Shown here: positions 8,484 to 18,263 of the stretch, in pieces
Layout: every line of letters begins with the position of its first letter
Numbering within the stretch: position 1 is the first letter of the stretch
Origin: Shimazuella alba
GTDB taxonomy: Bacteria > Bacillota > Bacilli > Thermoactinomycetales > Thermoactinomycetaceae
Reading direction: 5' to 3'
Length of the DNA stretch: 64,000 nucleotides
Assembly: GCF_009831235.1 (NCBI RefSeq)
Contig: NZ_WUUL01000006.1
Span: forward strand, 1 to 64,000
Position numbers and translations under genes: made by a program
Notes under the pieces: generated by a model
The model's database searches: none
The model's input: the letters and a program-made list of their open reading frames with translations, nothing else
Told to the model about the DNA's origin: nothing

Positions 8484-10430
8484 ATGAAAAAGACAGAGCA
8501 TCCACTAAAATCAATGGCTCGCTTTGGCTGGCAACCGACACTGCTAACCATCTGTTTGGCAATGGAAGGAATCGTTGACACCTTCTTCGTTGCCCACATC
8601 GGCCTCTCCGCGATTGCGGCTGTCACAGTCGCAACTGAAAGCATTATGGTGATCCTGTGGTGCTTCTATGCAAAGGTCGGAACTGCAGTCAGGCACTTCA
8701 CTGTTACTACCAAAAATAAGGCAGACGCACTGATGATCATCATCCAAGGTGTCTACCTAAGCTGTGCTCTGAGCTTGGTGCTGGGTGGTGGGACCATCAT
8801 ACTAGCGAAACAACTGTTTGAGGCTTATGGGGTAGAAATCACTTCCGATGGGGTGCTGTATCTGCAAATCGTCGGTGGCAACTGTATCCTTCTTGCCTTG
8901 TTCAGCGTGCTGTCCAGTGGACTGCAAGGATGGCTGAAGGAGCAATGGTCCACCACAGTCGCTCAGATCTCCATGATGGCCATCCATCTGGGGCTGGACT
9001 ATGTTCTGATCTACCGGTTCCACTTCGGACTAGTCGGGGCGGCATGTGCAACATTGCTGGCTTCCGTGATCGGAACAGGTTGGATCATCGCTAGGTTCTT
9101 TCGTCGAGCAGGAACCAACCTTATTTGGATGCCCGATTGGAAGCTCCAGAAAAGCATTCTGGGTCAAGCATTTCCACAAATGCTCTCCAGTCTTTCGAAT
9201 CAGGTATCGATGATTCCCATCTTTGCCATTCTCGCTCGGACTGGCCCAGAATTCCTTGCAGCTGTCCGGATTCTCTACGTCATCCAGAGAGTCTTCTACC
9301 TCTCTTGGATGGGAGGAATCATTAACTCCATCAGCCTTACGATCGGTCCCATGATCGAAAATAAGCAACAAGTAGCCCGTTACCTCCGCTGGGCACTTGG
9401 TACCGTAATCATCGGTACACTTCTTTCATGGGCTGTTATGCTTGTGATGGCAGAACCAGCGGTCGGACTCCTCACGGACGACACAACAGTAAGCAAGTTG
9501 GCAGTCTGGCTGATCCTCTTCTACGCGTTCGTGCAGTGTCCTTGGACGATTCACGGATGTGTAGGAGAGGTGTTGGGGGTTCACAAACAAGCCAAGACCT
9601 CGTCGATCATTTACATCTTGAGCTCCGTTCTCTTGGTGATCGCATGCTGGCTCTTGCCTCCAACCCTAGAGGGAATTTCCTACGCTGAGGTCATCCAGTA
9701 CATGTTCCTGGGGATCGTTTCCACCGCTTACATCAGCGGGTACTTCAAATCTGCTGGAATCGAGCTGTTCCCCATTCGTTCTTCGATCGTACGCGGATGG
9801 AGTCTTTTGAGGAATCATGCAGGGCGATTGGCAGGGACGCATATCCGTATCCAACGTGTCCCTAGTCTGTCGTTTATTCTCGGAAGGGAGACGGAGCTTA
9901 CAACATATCAAGAAATGAAGCCTGTTTTTCAAGCGCTTCAAGCCTACCAAGCTCTCTCTATCCTTGAATCGATCAAGAAGTTTCAGGAAGAACTGCCTCT
10001 TGAAGACGCCATGCTCCTTGCCGAGCATTCACTCCATGATGCCTTGGCGGAAATCGCAGCAAAAAGGACCTTGCAACAATTTCTTGAGCAGGTGACGAGT
10101 ACATCCTGGCCTCAAAACCGAGACTCTGCACAAGTTATCCGAAAATTCCAGGATGCTTTCGCCCACTATGCCAAAGAAAAGGCGGAGCTCCCAGAAACAA
10201 CGGAAGCTGTGAGAAGGCACTTGAATAAGGTTCGACTGCTCTTGCCTGATGCCAAAACCTACAAGATCAGCAAGGATTTGCCATCGAAGCCTCTTCCCTT
10301 GTCCAGTGTAGACTTGACCAAACTCCCAATTCTTCCTCCAGAAGAAAGTGTTGGAGTACGGTCAAACATTCGTCTGCTGAGGCAATACTGGCTTGCAGAA
10401 GATAATCGGTTGTCTACGGTCGCGTCATAA
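8484..10430 (+). CDS. MATE-family exporter with long C-terminal extension
   Basis: A 648-residue protein. Residues about 1-430 contain about 12 hydrophobic segments with MATE/NorM-like features (PTLLTICLAMEGIVDTFFVAHIGLSAIAAVT near the N terminus, GLVGAACATLLASVIGTG in the middle), indicating a cation-coupled multidrug or metabolite exporter. Residues about 440-648 are a soluble, mostly helical, charged extension absent from ordinary MATE proteins (about 450 residues), and I recognise no domain in it. The assigned ATG follows aaaaggac with very little spacing, so the start is uncertain. The gene is GC-rich against AT-rich flanks and ends in a strong hairpin, so it is the largest cassette-type gene here. 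Confidence 0.65.
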   Translation: MKKTEHPLKSMARFGWQPTLLTICLAMEGIVDTFFVAHIGLSAIAAVTVATESIMVILWCFYAKVGTAVRHFTVTTKNKADALMIIIQGVYLSCALSLVLGGGTIILAKQLFEAYGVEITSDGVLYLQIVGGNCILLALFSVLSSGLQGWLKEQWSTTVAQISMMAIHLGLDYVLIYRFHFGLVGAACATLLASVIGTGWIIARFFRRAGTNLIWMPDWKLQKSILGQAFPQMLSSLSNQVSMIPIFAILARTGPEFLAAVRILYVIQRVFYLSWMGGIINSISLTIGPMIENKQQVARYLRWALGTVIIGTLLSWAVMLVMAEPAVGLLTDDTTVSKLAVWLILFYAFVQCPWTIHGCVGEVLGVHKQAKTSSIIYILSSVLLVIACWLLPPTLEGISYAEVIQYMFLGIVSTAYISGYFKSAGIELFPIRSSIVRGWSLLRNHAGRLAGTHIRIQRVPSLSFILGRETELTTYQEMKPVFQALQAYQALSILESIKKFQEELPLEDAMLLAEHSLHDALAEIAAKRTLQQFLEQVTSTSWPQNRDSAQVIRKFQDAFAHYAKEKAELPETTEAVRRHLNKVRLLLPDAKTYKISKDLPSKPLPLSSVDLTKLPILPPEESVGVRSNIRLLRQYWLAEDNRLSTVAS

Positions 10431-10445
10431 TCTCTAGGCGCGATC

Positions 10446-10478
10446 CAGTCCCCCCTGACACATTGGCAGGGGGGACTG
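10446..10478 (+). terminator. Hairpin after the MATE gene
   Basis: The stem cagtcccccctg / caggggggactg is perfect over 12 bp, followed by a weak tcatta tail. Confidence 0.6.
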
Positions 10479-10774
10479 TCATTAAATAACGCTACCGTCC
10501 AACTATAGTTCTATACGAGAAAGTCAACGTACCCTTTATAATTTTAGTCGGAAACAACTTCCCTGTTAGAGCAGGTCATTTCATTATCAGTTGAACATCC
10601 CTCTCTTGTTTTGAATACTCCATTCTTTCAGAATAGAAAAAGGAGGATCTCTTCTCCTTTCGTTATCTATTGTCGTCTCCCAATATGCTAAGTGTAAACA
10701 CGATAAAGGGGAAAAATAGAAAATCTGATAAGATCCGTCATTTTCAATTTTTGATTCGCTATGTAAACACATAA

Positions 10775-10815
10775 AAAAAGTGCGACAAGAGAACCTTTCT
10801 CTTGTCGCACTTTTT
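10775..10815. terminator. Bidirectional terminator
   Basis: A long stem aaaaagtgcgacaagaga / tctcttgtcgcacttttt with A and T tails on either side ends the minus-strand DinB gene. The stretch 10480-10774 holds no supportable gene. Confidence 0.8.
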
Positions 10816-10824
10816 CATCAAACA

Positions 10825-11286
10825 TTATATCAATTTCATCTGACTTGAAATGGTACCAAGGTGAATAGCTTCATGCATCAAAGCAAAGTTGAACAGCTCA
10901 CCTGCTGTATCGAATTGGAACGGTCCCATTTCATATGGTGATGACAATTTTTCATCTAGTAATTCAGGTTTCTGTTCGGAGAGACGGGAAAGCTGTTCCA
11001 CTAGCAATTGTGTCAGTTCTTCCTTAGACGGCGGAGCTATCGACCAATCTGATGGTTTTGTTCCAGAGTTAAACAATGTTTCATATTGAGCTGGAATTGT
11101 GGAAGAAGTGCCAAAAGTTAAGGTTGAGTATTTATCCATCCAATAAATAATGTGACCAACATTCCAGCGAACGGTGTTATTGAATCCTTCTGGTTGAATA
11201 TCTAACTTAGTTTCTGAGATACCTTGTAGTTGTCCTATAAGAATCTGACGCAAAACTTTTCCTGTATTTATGATCGATTGTGACAT
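10825..11286 (-). CDS. DinB-family metalloenzyme
   Basis: A 153-residue four-helix-bundle protein of the DinB/YfiT-like superfamily. The three expected metal-binding histidines are visible: His45 in WNVGHIIYWM, and His138 and His142 in MHEAIHLGT. The frame runs upstream to 11385, but the ATG at 11286 has a tgggaggcg ribosome site and begins at the conserved fold. Related enzymes include thiol transferases and bacillithiol-dependent proteins; the substrate is not deducible. It is divergent from a LysR gene, its probable regulator. Confidence 0.75.
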   Translation of the reverse strand: MSQSIINTGKVLRQILIGQLQGISETKLDIQPEGFNNTVRWNVGHIIYWMDKYSTLTFGTSSTIPAQYETLFNSGTKPSDWSIAPPSKEELTQLLVEQLSRLSEQKPELLDEKLSSPYEMGPFQFDTAGELFNFALMHEAIHLGTISSQMKLI

Positions 11287-11475
11287 TATGAAACGCCTCC
11301 CAGTAAGTTGTTTTATGTGTTTCGTTTTCCTATCTAAAGTGTACATGGCTTTCCATAAAGCAACCATCACGAGATTCCGATGCAATTAATCAGTTTTAAT
11401 AATGATAAATAAAAATTGCTTCCCTACAGGTTATAATAAAGCAGGATGATTGTTCATAAGAAGGGGCACTGAGAG

Positions 11476-12387
11476 ATGGAACTTAGACAACTAGAATATT
11501 TTTCAGCCGTATGTAAAGAGATGCATTTCTCAAGAGCAGCTGAGAACCTTTGCACTACACAATCGAATTTGAGTCAACAGATTAAGTTTTTGGAGAACGA
11601 GCTTGGAACTCCACTATTCGATCGTATTGGCAGGCGGATCGCGCTAACAGACGCGGGTAAAATCTTATTGGAGCAATGTCAAATTATTTTCGAACGCATT
11701 GACTACGTAAGAGGAGCGATAACGGATTTGAAACAAATGGAAGGCGGAAAACTGGACATCGGAATTCTCCCAGGTGATGGAGACTTACTGTTTGATGCAC
11801 TGTTGGTCGAATTCCATCGTACATACCCAAAGCTCTCCCTAAGTGTTACGGAAACTACGGAAGTGTACGAACAAGTTATCGAAGGCACAAGAGATCTTGG
11901 AGTTACCACCACACCTTTGAATCCGGATAATCGAATCGCTATCATCCCTTTGTTCCATGAGGAATTTGCTTTGGCCATTCGATCAGATCACCCTATTGCA
12001 AAATCAAAAGCACTCTCTTTCGAACAGTTACAACAGCTAAAAATGGTGATGTTTGGTTCTGAGCATCAGATTACAAAACTCATCCATTCATGTTGCAAAA
12101 AAAAGGGAATTACCATAAACAATTCAATTGTAACTTCTACATTATCAACACTTCTATCCTTAATTGAACAAGGGGTAGGTGCCTCTATTCTTCCTAGACT
12201 TCTACTAGATCATCTGGACCGTGATAATATTTCTGCAGTACCATTGCTCCATCCTACACCTAGTCAAGATATCTGCATCATATATCGAAAAGATAAATTC
12301 ATGGGACAAGCGGCAAAACTATTCATAGAAGAATTAAAATCTTTTATCCAAAGTGTAATGAAACAAAGCACTCGGAAGTTGGGGTAA
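11476..12387 (+). CDS. LysR-family transcriptional regulator
   Basis: A 303-residue regulator. The winged HTH (residues 1-60, MELRQLEYFSAVCKEMHFSRAAENL then TTQSNLSQQIKFLE) is followed by the linker helix and a two-subdomain effector-binding region that starts at GGKLDIGILPG (about residue 90). An aaggggc site precedes the ATG. The 190-base intergenic region toward DinB would hold the operator. Closest general type is the CynR/CysB-like branch. Ligand unknown. Confidence 0.85.
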   Translation: MELRQLEYFSAVCKEMHFSRAAENLCTTQSNLSQQIKFLENELGTPLFDRIGRRIALTDAGKILLEQCQIIFERIDYVRGAITDLKQMEGGKLDIGILPGDGDLLFDALLVEFHRTYPKLSLSVTETTEVYEQVIEGTRDLGVTTTPLNPDNRIAIIPLFHEEFALAIRSDHPIAKSKALSFEQLQQLKMVMFGSEHQITKLIHSCCKKKGITINNSIVTSTLSTLLSLIEQGVGASILPRLLLDHLDRDNISAVPLLHPTPSQDICIIYRKDKFMGQAAKLFIEELKSFIQSVMKQSTRKLG

Positions 12388-12440
12388 AAAGTATCCATTG
12401 CTCTATTCATACCCCCTCTAACCAAGATTTATTTATACAA

Positions 12441-12464
12441 AGCAGACCACCATGACGGTCTGCT
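12441..12464 (+). terminator. Terminator after lysR
   Basis: The stem agcagacc/ggtctgct has a short loop and lies 54 bases past the stop; the T content downstream is weak. Confidence 0.5.
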
Positions 12465-12594
12465 CTATCCTTGTATGATAAACCAAATCACTCCTTGTTC
12501 TGCTCCCATTTTACATAATTAATACTTATTTCATTTTAATCAATAATATTTGATATTATGAATGTTGGAATTTCAAATAGGAGTGTTGTTCGGT

Positions 12595-13278
12595 ATGGTA
12601 AATATACTATTAGATTGGCTGACGAAAGTTTTAAATTGGCTGGCAAAGAGAGATTGGAAAGACTGGGAAATGTGGGCAGCAGTTGGGCAATTAATCGGGG
12701 CGCTTGCAACCTTTTGGACTGCAAGAATAGCTTTAAAACTGGCAAGAGAATCAAAACAATATGAAAAACAAATAAGGAAAAGAGAGAAGGAGGCGATAGA
12801 AGCCGAATTATTTCCCAAAGTGGCGATTAAAGATAACGAAAACGAGAAAAAAATAATCCAATTTACCTTAGCAAATATAAAACCTACTCCTGCTTTTATC
12901 AATGATTTTATGTTTGTAAATGTGAATCGAATACCAGAGATAGAGCCCTATTCTTATGAAATAATCGAAACGGAAGCTCCAGTACGAGTTGTTTATGGAG
13001 ATGCATGTAATACAAAAGTTCCATTATCGTACTTAAAACGTCTTTTAAAAGAAAATGATAGAACAGATGGCTTTTTTCAATTCCAATTTTCCATCGCTAC
13101 GGGAAAAACTTATACATTTTCTGTTTATCTAAAGCAAGGGAACGTTCCTTCTGAATGGTTCGTTTACTTAGCAGATCAAGAGGTAACAAAAGAAGAAATA
13201 CTCCAAACGGGAATGCATATACACTACATACAAAATAGAATTGTGAAAATAAAACGGCAGGAAGACAAAGTAAGTTAA
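12595..13278 (+). CDS. Hypothetical membrane-anchored protein
   Basis: About 227 residues. An N-terminal amphipathic, Trp-rich region (LLDWLTKVLNWLAKRDWKDWEMW) runs into one hydrophobic helix (AAVGQLIGALATFWTARIAL, about residues 28-48). A basic coiled segment follows (ARESKQYEKQIRKREKEAIEAE), then a beta-rich soluble domain of about 150 residues. The layout suggests a membrane-tethered cytoplasmic sensor or accessory protein. The start is uncertain: ATG at 12595 lies 11 bases from an aggag site, and an in-frame TTG or GTG slightly upstream is possible. A strong terminator at 13295-13329 ends it. I recognise no family. Confidence 0.55.
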   Translation: MVNILLDWLTKVLNWLAKRDWKDWEMWAAVGQLIGALATFWTARIALKLARESKQYEKQIRKREKEAIEAELFPKVAIKDNENEKKIIQFTLANIKPTPAFINDFMFVNVNRIPEIEPYSYEIIETEAPVRVVYGDACNTKVPLSYLKRLLKENDRTDGFFQFQFSIATGKTYTFSVYLKQGNVPSEWFVYLADQEVTKEEILQTGMHIHYIQNRIVKIKRQEDKVS

Positions 13279-13294
13279 GAATTTTTATAACATA

Positions 13295-13329
13295 TTATGC
13301 GACAGGAGGACCTTCCCCCTGTCGCATAA
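13295..13329 (+). terminator. Terminator after 12595 gene
   Basis: A stem of about 12 bp (ttatgcgacagg with cctgtcgcataa) ends with aaaaaa on the plus strand, so the U-tract is poor, but the stem is strong. Confidence 0.6.
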
Positions 13330-13439
13330 AAAAACTGGCCATCCTACCGGTCAGCTTTTTAGCATCTATATACATTTTACCTATTTTCGGCGGGCAACTG
13401 ATGCGATGTTCTGCTCAGTTCCCCATCCCCTAAAATATT

Positions 13440-13532
13440 CTCATGCTAGAAGCATGGGAAACCGAGAGGGAGATGGTCACTGACGAGAGTAGCGCTTCAC
13501 GAGGAGATTCAACCATTTCATTTTCTAATAAC
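13440..13532 (+). mobile_element. Possible IS605/IS1341-type right-end relic
   Basis: The segment contains catgctagaagcatggg and ends with gaggagattcaacc, resembling the ggaggattcaac end of the TnpB element near 40.24 kb. No transposase remains. Assignment rests on short similarity only. Confidence 0.25.
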
Positions 13533-13544
13533 TATTTTAAAAAC

Positions 13545-13578
13545 AAAAGCAACAGGCTTTTTATAGCCCGTTGCTTTT
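13545..13578 (-). terminator. thrS terminator
   Basis: On the minus strand, aaaagcaacgggct pairs with agcctgttgctttt, followed by gttttt, just past the thrS stop. Confidence 0.8.
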
Positions 13579-13581
13579 CAC

Positions 13582-15504
13582 TTACACCCGATCTCTAATC
13601 TCTTGTTTCAATCGATGTTTTAATTCTTCCAATCCTTCTGTACTCTGCTCTTTGGAGTGACGTCGTCTCACATTTACCAAACCGGCTTCTCGCTCTTTTT
13701 CCCCAACTACAAACATATAAGGAACTTTTTCCATTTCTGCTTGGCGAATCTTATATCCGAGTTTCTCATCACGATCATCAAGATTCACCCGAATCCCTGC
13801 ATCTTTTAGCTGCTTCGTTACTTCCTCTGCATAATCAAGGAAAGTAGCAGATACAGGAAGGACTTTGGCTTGGACAGGTGATAACCAGAGTGGGAAGTCT
13901 CCCATATGATACTCGGTCAAAAAGGCGACAAATCGTTCCATCGTACCGACGATACCACGGTGGATAACGACTGGACGATGTGCTTGACCGTCTTTTCCGA
14001 TGTATTCCAGTTCAAATTTGTTTGGCATATGGAAATCTAATTGTGCGGTGGATAGCGTCTCATCTTTTCCTAAAGCTGTTTGGACTTGGACATCGAGCTT
14101 AGGCCCATAAAATGCTGCTTCTCCCTCCGCTTCCACATATGGTAAGCCCATTTCATCCATCGTTTCTTTTAACATGCTTTGTGATACATTCCACATTTCA
14201 TCGTTATCGATATATTTTTCTTTGTTCTTTGGGTCACGATATGACAAACGGAAGAAATAATCTTTGATTCCAAACACACGATATACTTCTAAGATCAACT
14301 CTACCACTCGCTTGAACTCTGATTTGATCTGTTCTGGTAAACAGAAGATATGTGCATCATTTAAGGTCATAGAGCGAACACGCTGCAATCCAGAAAGAGC
14401 TCCAGACATCTCATAGCGGTGCATCGTTCCTAGTTCCGCTACACGCAAGGGTAAATTGCGATAGCTTCTCATCTCACTTTTATAAATCATCATATGGTGA
14501 GGACAATTCATTGGGCGTAAAACCAATTCCTCATTATCGATCCGGATAGGTGGATACATATCTTCTTGATAATGACCCCAGTGACCAGAAATCTTATAGA
14601 GTTCTACATTTGCTAGATGTGGGGTGTACACATGGTCATAACCAAGGCTTTCTTCTAAATCAACGATATAGCGCTCGATTTCCCGGCGGATCTTTGCACC
14701 ATTTGGGAGCCATAACGGCAAACCTTGCCCTACTTCTGGAACGAGAGAGAAAATACCAAGCTGGCTATTTAACTTTCGATGATCACGTTTCTTTGCATCT
14801 TCTAGTCGCTCCAAATATGCATCAAGCTCGGATTGTTTTTCCCACGCTGTACCATAAATCCGTTGCAGCATTTGGTTGTCTGAGCTACCTCTCCAGTAAG
14901 CACCAGCGATACTGAGTAATTTGAATGCTTTGAGTCGTCCAGTAGAAGAAACATGCGGTCCACGGCAAAGATCAAAAAATTCTCCTTGTTCATAGATCGT
15001 AATCTCAGCATCTTCTGGTAAATCACGAATCAGCTCTAATTTTAGATGATCATTGATTTCCTCATATTTGCGGATAGCCTCTTCTCTAGAAACCACAGTA
15101 CGTACAAAAGCAATGTTTTCTTTGACTATTTTTTTCATTTCCGCTTCTATTTTAGGCAGATCTTCAGGAGTTAAGCGTTCTGGCAGATCAATATCATAAT
15201 AAAATCCATCTTCGATCACGGGACCGATTCCCAGTTTTACATGCGGATATATTCTTTTCAGTGCTTGTGCCATTAAGTGCACCGTGCTATGACGATACAC
15301 ATCTAATCCCTCTTTATCGCTCAAGGTTAAAATTTTCACATCTGCACCATCTGGCACTTCTCTGCTTAAATCCACTATTTCCCCATCGATTACACCTGCA
15401 ATAGCTTTCTTTTGTAACCCTTTACTAATGGATGCTGCTACATCATTTATCGTAACTTTCTCCTCATAACTGCGTTCTGAGCCGTCTGGCAACTTTACTA
15501 ACAT
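13582..15504 (-). CDS. thrS: Threonyl-tRNA synthetase
   Basis: A 640-residue class II aminoacyl-tRNA synthetase that charges tRNA-Thr. Residues 1-62 are the TGS domain. The editing domain carries the HxxxH motif (His72, His76) for clearing mischarged Ser. The catalytic core holds the zinc-ligand Cys in [15 protein letters not shown]-terminal anticodon-binding domain begins near [14 protein letters not shown]. The reading frame extends 24 codons upstream into the T-box leader, but the ATG at 15504 has an aaggagag site and begins at the conserved MLVKLPDGS. The length is typical. A T-box upstream regulates it by uncharged tRNA-Thr. Next upstream gene is ytxC, as in other Bacillales. Confidence 0.97.
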   Translation of the reverse strand: MLVKLPDGSERSYEEKVTINDVAASISKGLQKKAIAGVIDGEIVDLSREVPDGADVKILTLSDKEGLDVYRHSTVHLMAQALKRIYPHVKLGIGPVIEDGFYYDIDLPERLTPEDLPKIEAEMKKIVKENIAFVRTVVSREEAIRKYEEINDHLKLELIRDLPEDAEITIYEQGEFFDLCRGPHVSSTGRLKAFKLLSIAGAYWRGSSDNQMLQRIYGTAWEKQSELDAYLERLEDAKKRDHRKLNSQLGIFSLVPEVGQGLPLWLPNGAKIRREIERYIVDLEESLGYDHVYTPHLANVELYKISGHWGHYQEDMYPPIRIDNEELVLRPMNCPHHMMIYKSEMRSYRNLPLRVAELGTMHRYEMSGALSGLQRVRSMTLNDAHIFCLPEQIKSEFKRVVELILEVYRVFGIKDYFFRLSYRDPKNKEKYIDNDEMWNVSQSMLKETMDEMGLPYVEAEGEAAFYGPKLDVQVQTALGKDETLSTAQLDFHMPNKFELEYIGKDGQAHRPVVIHRGIVGTMERFVAFLTEYHMGDFPLWLSPVQAKVLPVSATFLDYAEEVTKQLKDAGIRVNLDDRDEKLGYKIRQAEMEKVPYMFVVGEKEREAGLVNVRRRHSKEQSTEGLEELKHRLKQEIRDRV

Positions 15505-15765
15505 CGTACTCTCTCCTTTTTCAAAATAAAAAACGCCCAGTCCCAAAAGGGACGAGCGTTGGTCTCGTGGTTCCACCCTACTTCAACTTATCGATAAAAA
15601 ATAAGTCCTCATAAGCACATATAACGGTGTGTAACCGGAGATAGATACTACAGTTCCCTATCTCAGCTCCGAGGTGGTACTTGCCAATCAGTGGGTGAAG
15701 GGGTTTTCAGCCGGTGGCCCCTCTCTCTTATCACCATTATAGGAAAGCATATCCTCATCAAAGCA
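15505..15765 (-). promoter_or_regulatory. T-box leader of thrS
   Basis: On the minus strand, the canonical T-box AGGGTGGAACCACGAG lies at 15564-15579. A terminator (stem 15533-15560, acgctcgtccc/gggactgggcgt, then a T-run) follows it, with stem I-like sequence out to about 15760. Uncharged tRNA-Thr should stabilise the antiterminator and allow thrS transcription. I did not assign the specifier codon. Confidence 0.9.
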
Positions 15766-15803
15766 ATTTAGAAAAGTTGTCTGCATTATACCGAATAACG
15801 AAA

Positions 15804-16688
15804 TCATAAGTCAAGCGTTTCCACCGCTCCGCAGGTGTTACATCCGGTACATTTTATCAGACGAGACTCAAAAATTTGTGATAAAGTTCGAATGATATTC
15901 TCTTCAGCAAACTTGGTATGCAATACAATTTTTTCTGGAGCAATGGTAAGAAGAGTACTTACAATCAAATCTTCATGGGAAAAAGAATGTTCCACGATCT
16001 CTTGCAATGTACCGCCATCGTTTAGTTGCAATGGCTTTTTTTGATCGTCGAGTAATTCAAAATTTTTCACCCCACGATGCATAATATGCACCAAGTCAAT
16101 TTTGGAATCTTGCACGGAAACAAAATATTTCAAAAGGGAAATAAAGTCTTGGTACTCCTGATCCAATAAAAACTGATCAACTGCATCATGTACACATTTT
16201 GCTAATGCTTTCCGATAGTGGTCCAAACGAAAGCGAACATAACCGTCAATCATGAGCAATTTGGACTCTCGTAAAAAGTGAAAAATGGGTTTCCCAAGTC
16301 TTTCTGCCCTTTTACTGTAAGGGGTCCGAAAATAAGTATGTGTGTTTTTTTGGAATAAACGATTCGTATGTACTTTGATCTGCTCGATCTCCCGATCATA
16401 GTATTGCGGATAATGTTTTCGGATGGTTTCTTCTATTAGCAATCCTTCAAAATAAGCACAGATAAATTGGGACAATTGATCGCTGATCACACGTCTAATC
16501 TCACGCTCTTGGGATCGTCGTTTTAACTTGCATTGAATCGTATAAAAATAACGATCCACCACGCTATTTTCTTGGATTTCACAGCTAACATCCAACTTTT
16601 CCATCTGCTCAGGCAACTGCATCAGATGATGAAACAAACCAGTAGCTTGATAAGCGTTTGCTTGAGGTATGCTGATGGTAAAATCCAT
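15804..16688 (-). CDS. ytxC: YtxC-like sporulation protein
   Basis: A 294-residue protein matching the YtxC family by length, position directly upstream of thrS, and composition (soluble, helical, with a conserved C-terminal Cys pair in KCTGCNTCGAVETL). B. subtilis ytxC is linked to sporulation; the molecular role is unknown. In B. subtilis the order is dnaB-dnaI-ytxC-thrS. Here dnaI is not upstream, and a YdjM-like gene takes its place. The ATG follows an aaaggggtgc ribosome site. Confidence 0.8.
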   Translation of the reverse strand: MDFTISIPQANAYQATGLFHHLMQLPEQMEKLDVSCEIQENSVVDRYFYTIQCKLKRRSQEREIRRVISDQLSQFICAYFEGLLIEETIRKHYPQYYDREIEQIKVHTNRLFQKNTHTYFRTPYSKRAERLGKPIFHFLRESKLLMIDGYVRFRLDHYRKALAKCVHDAVDQFLLDQEYQDFISLLKYFVSVQDSKIDLVHIMHRGVKNFELLDDQKKPLQLNDGGTLQEIVEHSFSHEDLIVSTLLTIAPEKIVLHTKFAEENIIRTLSQIFESRLIKCTGCNTCGAVETLDL

Positions 16689-16789
16689 CTTTGCACCCCT
16701 TTCTGTCTGGTGTATCCTGCTTTAGTATATGGGAAACAAATGGCAGGTATACATTTGAAGAAAAGAAAGATGGAGTCACACACCAGAAA

Positions 16790-17395
16790 CTAGCCCACCA
16801 GATACATCTTGCCTAAAAGATACACATAGCCCACACATGCGATGAGCAAGGTTGCACGGCCTAGAATTTTATCGGTTTCTCTGCCCGATCGAACCTTTAG
16901 ACCAATCGATTTTAAACCAATCTTTTTGGGATATGGCCAGAAAAAAGGAACTCCCGCTACTGTAAAAGCATCCGCGATTAAATGAGATAAATAGCCTGCT
17001 GCTACTGCATAGAGATACGATGGTATTGCTAAGTAAATAACTACTAATACATAACCCATACCAACAATAGAGTGGGTAACACTCCGATGTGGAACATAAG
17101 CAACACCAGCACAATAAATACCAGACAAGAGTACCCAAAGTGGTAAATGTGCAAAAAACCAAAACAAACAAATAATAATGCCTATACTTGCCAACGCAAG
17201 TGATCTCCACTTTCGATTTAGCGAAGAAAACATCCATTTATTAATCTTACTTCCATCTTCATCAATATCCGGTAACATGGATGCTAAAGCAGAAATTGCT
17301 ACAGTCGCTGTAAGCGTCAAAAAATTATCGCTAGTCGCAAAACCAACTGCTACCCCTGTAGCTAAACCAATCCTCAGATGTGTTTTCCCCTGCAT
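16790..17395 (-). CDS. YdjM/LexA-regulated-type membrane hydrolase (DUF457)
   Basis: A 201-residue integral membrane protein of the metal-dependent hydrolase YdjM family. Typical motifs are present: H6 near the start (MQGKTHLRIG), MLPDIDEDGSKINK (about residues 40-53), PHRSVTHSIVGMG (about 102-114), and HLIADAFTVAGVPFFWPY (about 137-154). These His and Asp residues likely bind metal at the membrane surface. Five or more hydrophobic helices separate them. Substrate unknown; phospholipid hydrolysis has been suggested for the family. It lies 101 bases upstream of ytxC in the same direction. Confidence 0.8.
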   Translation of the reverse strand: MQGKTHLRIGLATGVAVGFATSDNFLTLTATVAISALASMLPDIDEDGSKINKWMFSSLNRKWRSLALASIGIIICLFWFFAHLPLWVLLSGIYCAGVAYVPHRSVTHSIVGMGYVLVVIYLAIPSYLYAVAAGYLSHLIADAFTVAGVPFFWPYPKKIGLKSIGLKVRSGRETDKILGRATLLIACVGYVYLLGKMYLVG

Positions 17396-17527
17396 GATGT
17401 CATTCCTTTTATGTAGAATTCATGAACTATTCATATGATAGTACATTTTTTTCTATTATGAAAAGAAAAAACTAGCCCAACGATCGCTAGTGTAGAAAAT
17501 CTATTTGTTATACCATTATTTATGAGG

Positions 17528-17551
17528 GGCGACGGATTGGGAACCGTCGCC
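17528..17551 (-). terminator. Hairpin after the 17571 relic
   Basis: The stem ggcgacgg/ccgtcgcc has a 7-8-base loop. It closely resembles the hairpin at 18208-18230. Confidence 0.6.
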
Positions 17552-17570
17552 TGTTATCACTCGCCTATAG

Positions 17571-18130
17571 GTATGGTGCACCTGTCGATCGAAGCAATCC
17601 TTCCAACTCTAGTATTTCGGAGAAGCTAAAGATCATTGGATTTTTCTTTGTCGTTGCCTTCATTCTCTTTTTCTTCTGAAAATCGTAGTGGAGGATAGGC
17701 CCATCTGCGTAAATTACCGTTAGATACTGATAGCAGAATTCATAACAGTACACACCTTTCGAGTGAGAACAGACAGAATGAAAACTAATTTTCATTTTCC
17801 CTGTCTGCATGGAGAGATAATAATCATCATCATCCTTGTACACCTGATACTTTGCAGTCATCCGCATATATCTCTTTGAGAAAGACTGGTTACTCCACAT
17901 GGATGATCGAGGGGAGAGAATCCCACATTCTAGGGTAAGACCAGCATCCAAGTGACTTAAGCACTTGATTGTCAGTGGGATAAATGGGATGGAAGTTATA
18001 GATCGTCAGCCTATCCAACTGAACACGACGGTGAGAGTTATGTTGGTGTGGTTTCGGATTCAGATGCTTTGTGTCTTCTACAGCTAATTGCAGCTTCAAG
18101 ATCTTCTACCGTTCTCTCGATGAGTGGTCT
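17571..18130 (-). pseudogene. GC-rich cassette gene, frameshifted
   Basis: Two overlapping minus-strand frames appear to be one gene. An upstream part reads LIERTVEDLEAAISCRR, then in the next frame VQLDRLTIYNFHPIYPTD, and then in a third frame MRMTAKYQVYKDDDDYY through LEGLLRSTGAPYL. The last portion (17571-17880) is the best preserved. At least two shifts (near 18040 and 17920) are required. It shares GC-rich codon use and hairpin sequence with the next gene at 18264. No family recognised. Confidence 0.4.
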
Positions 18131-18207
18131 CATTTTCATATCGCAAAAAAGAGACCCAACAGAGTCCCTTTCTTATCTATATCATTCTATCATTTTATTA
18201 TCTGTGG

Positions 18208-18230
18208 GACGACGGCTGGCAACCGTCGCC
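18208..18230 (-). terminator. Hairpin after the 18264 gene
   Basis: The stem cgacgg/ccgtcg, extended by flanking pairs, lies about 35 bases past the stop. Confidence 0.6.
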
Positions 18231-18263
18231 CTTCTCTTCTAGCTATTACTAGCTAAAGAAGTG

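Noticed and set aside
9030-10028. Several 60-120-codon minus-strand frames opposite the MATE gene
   Set aside because: Shadows produced by GC-rich codons; they contradict the hydrophobic, family-matching plus-strand protein.
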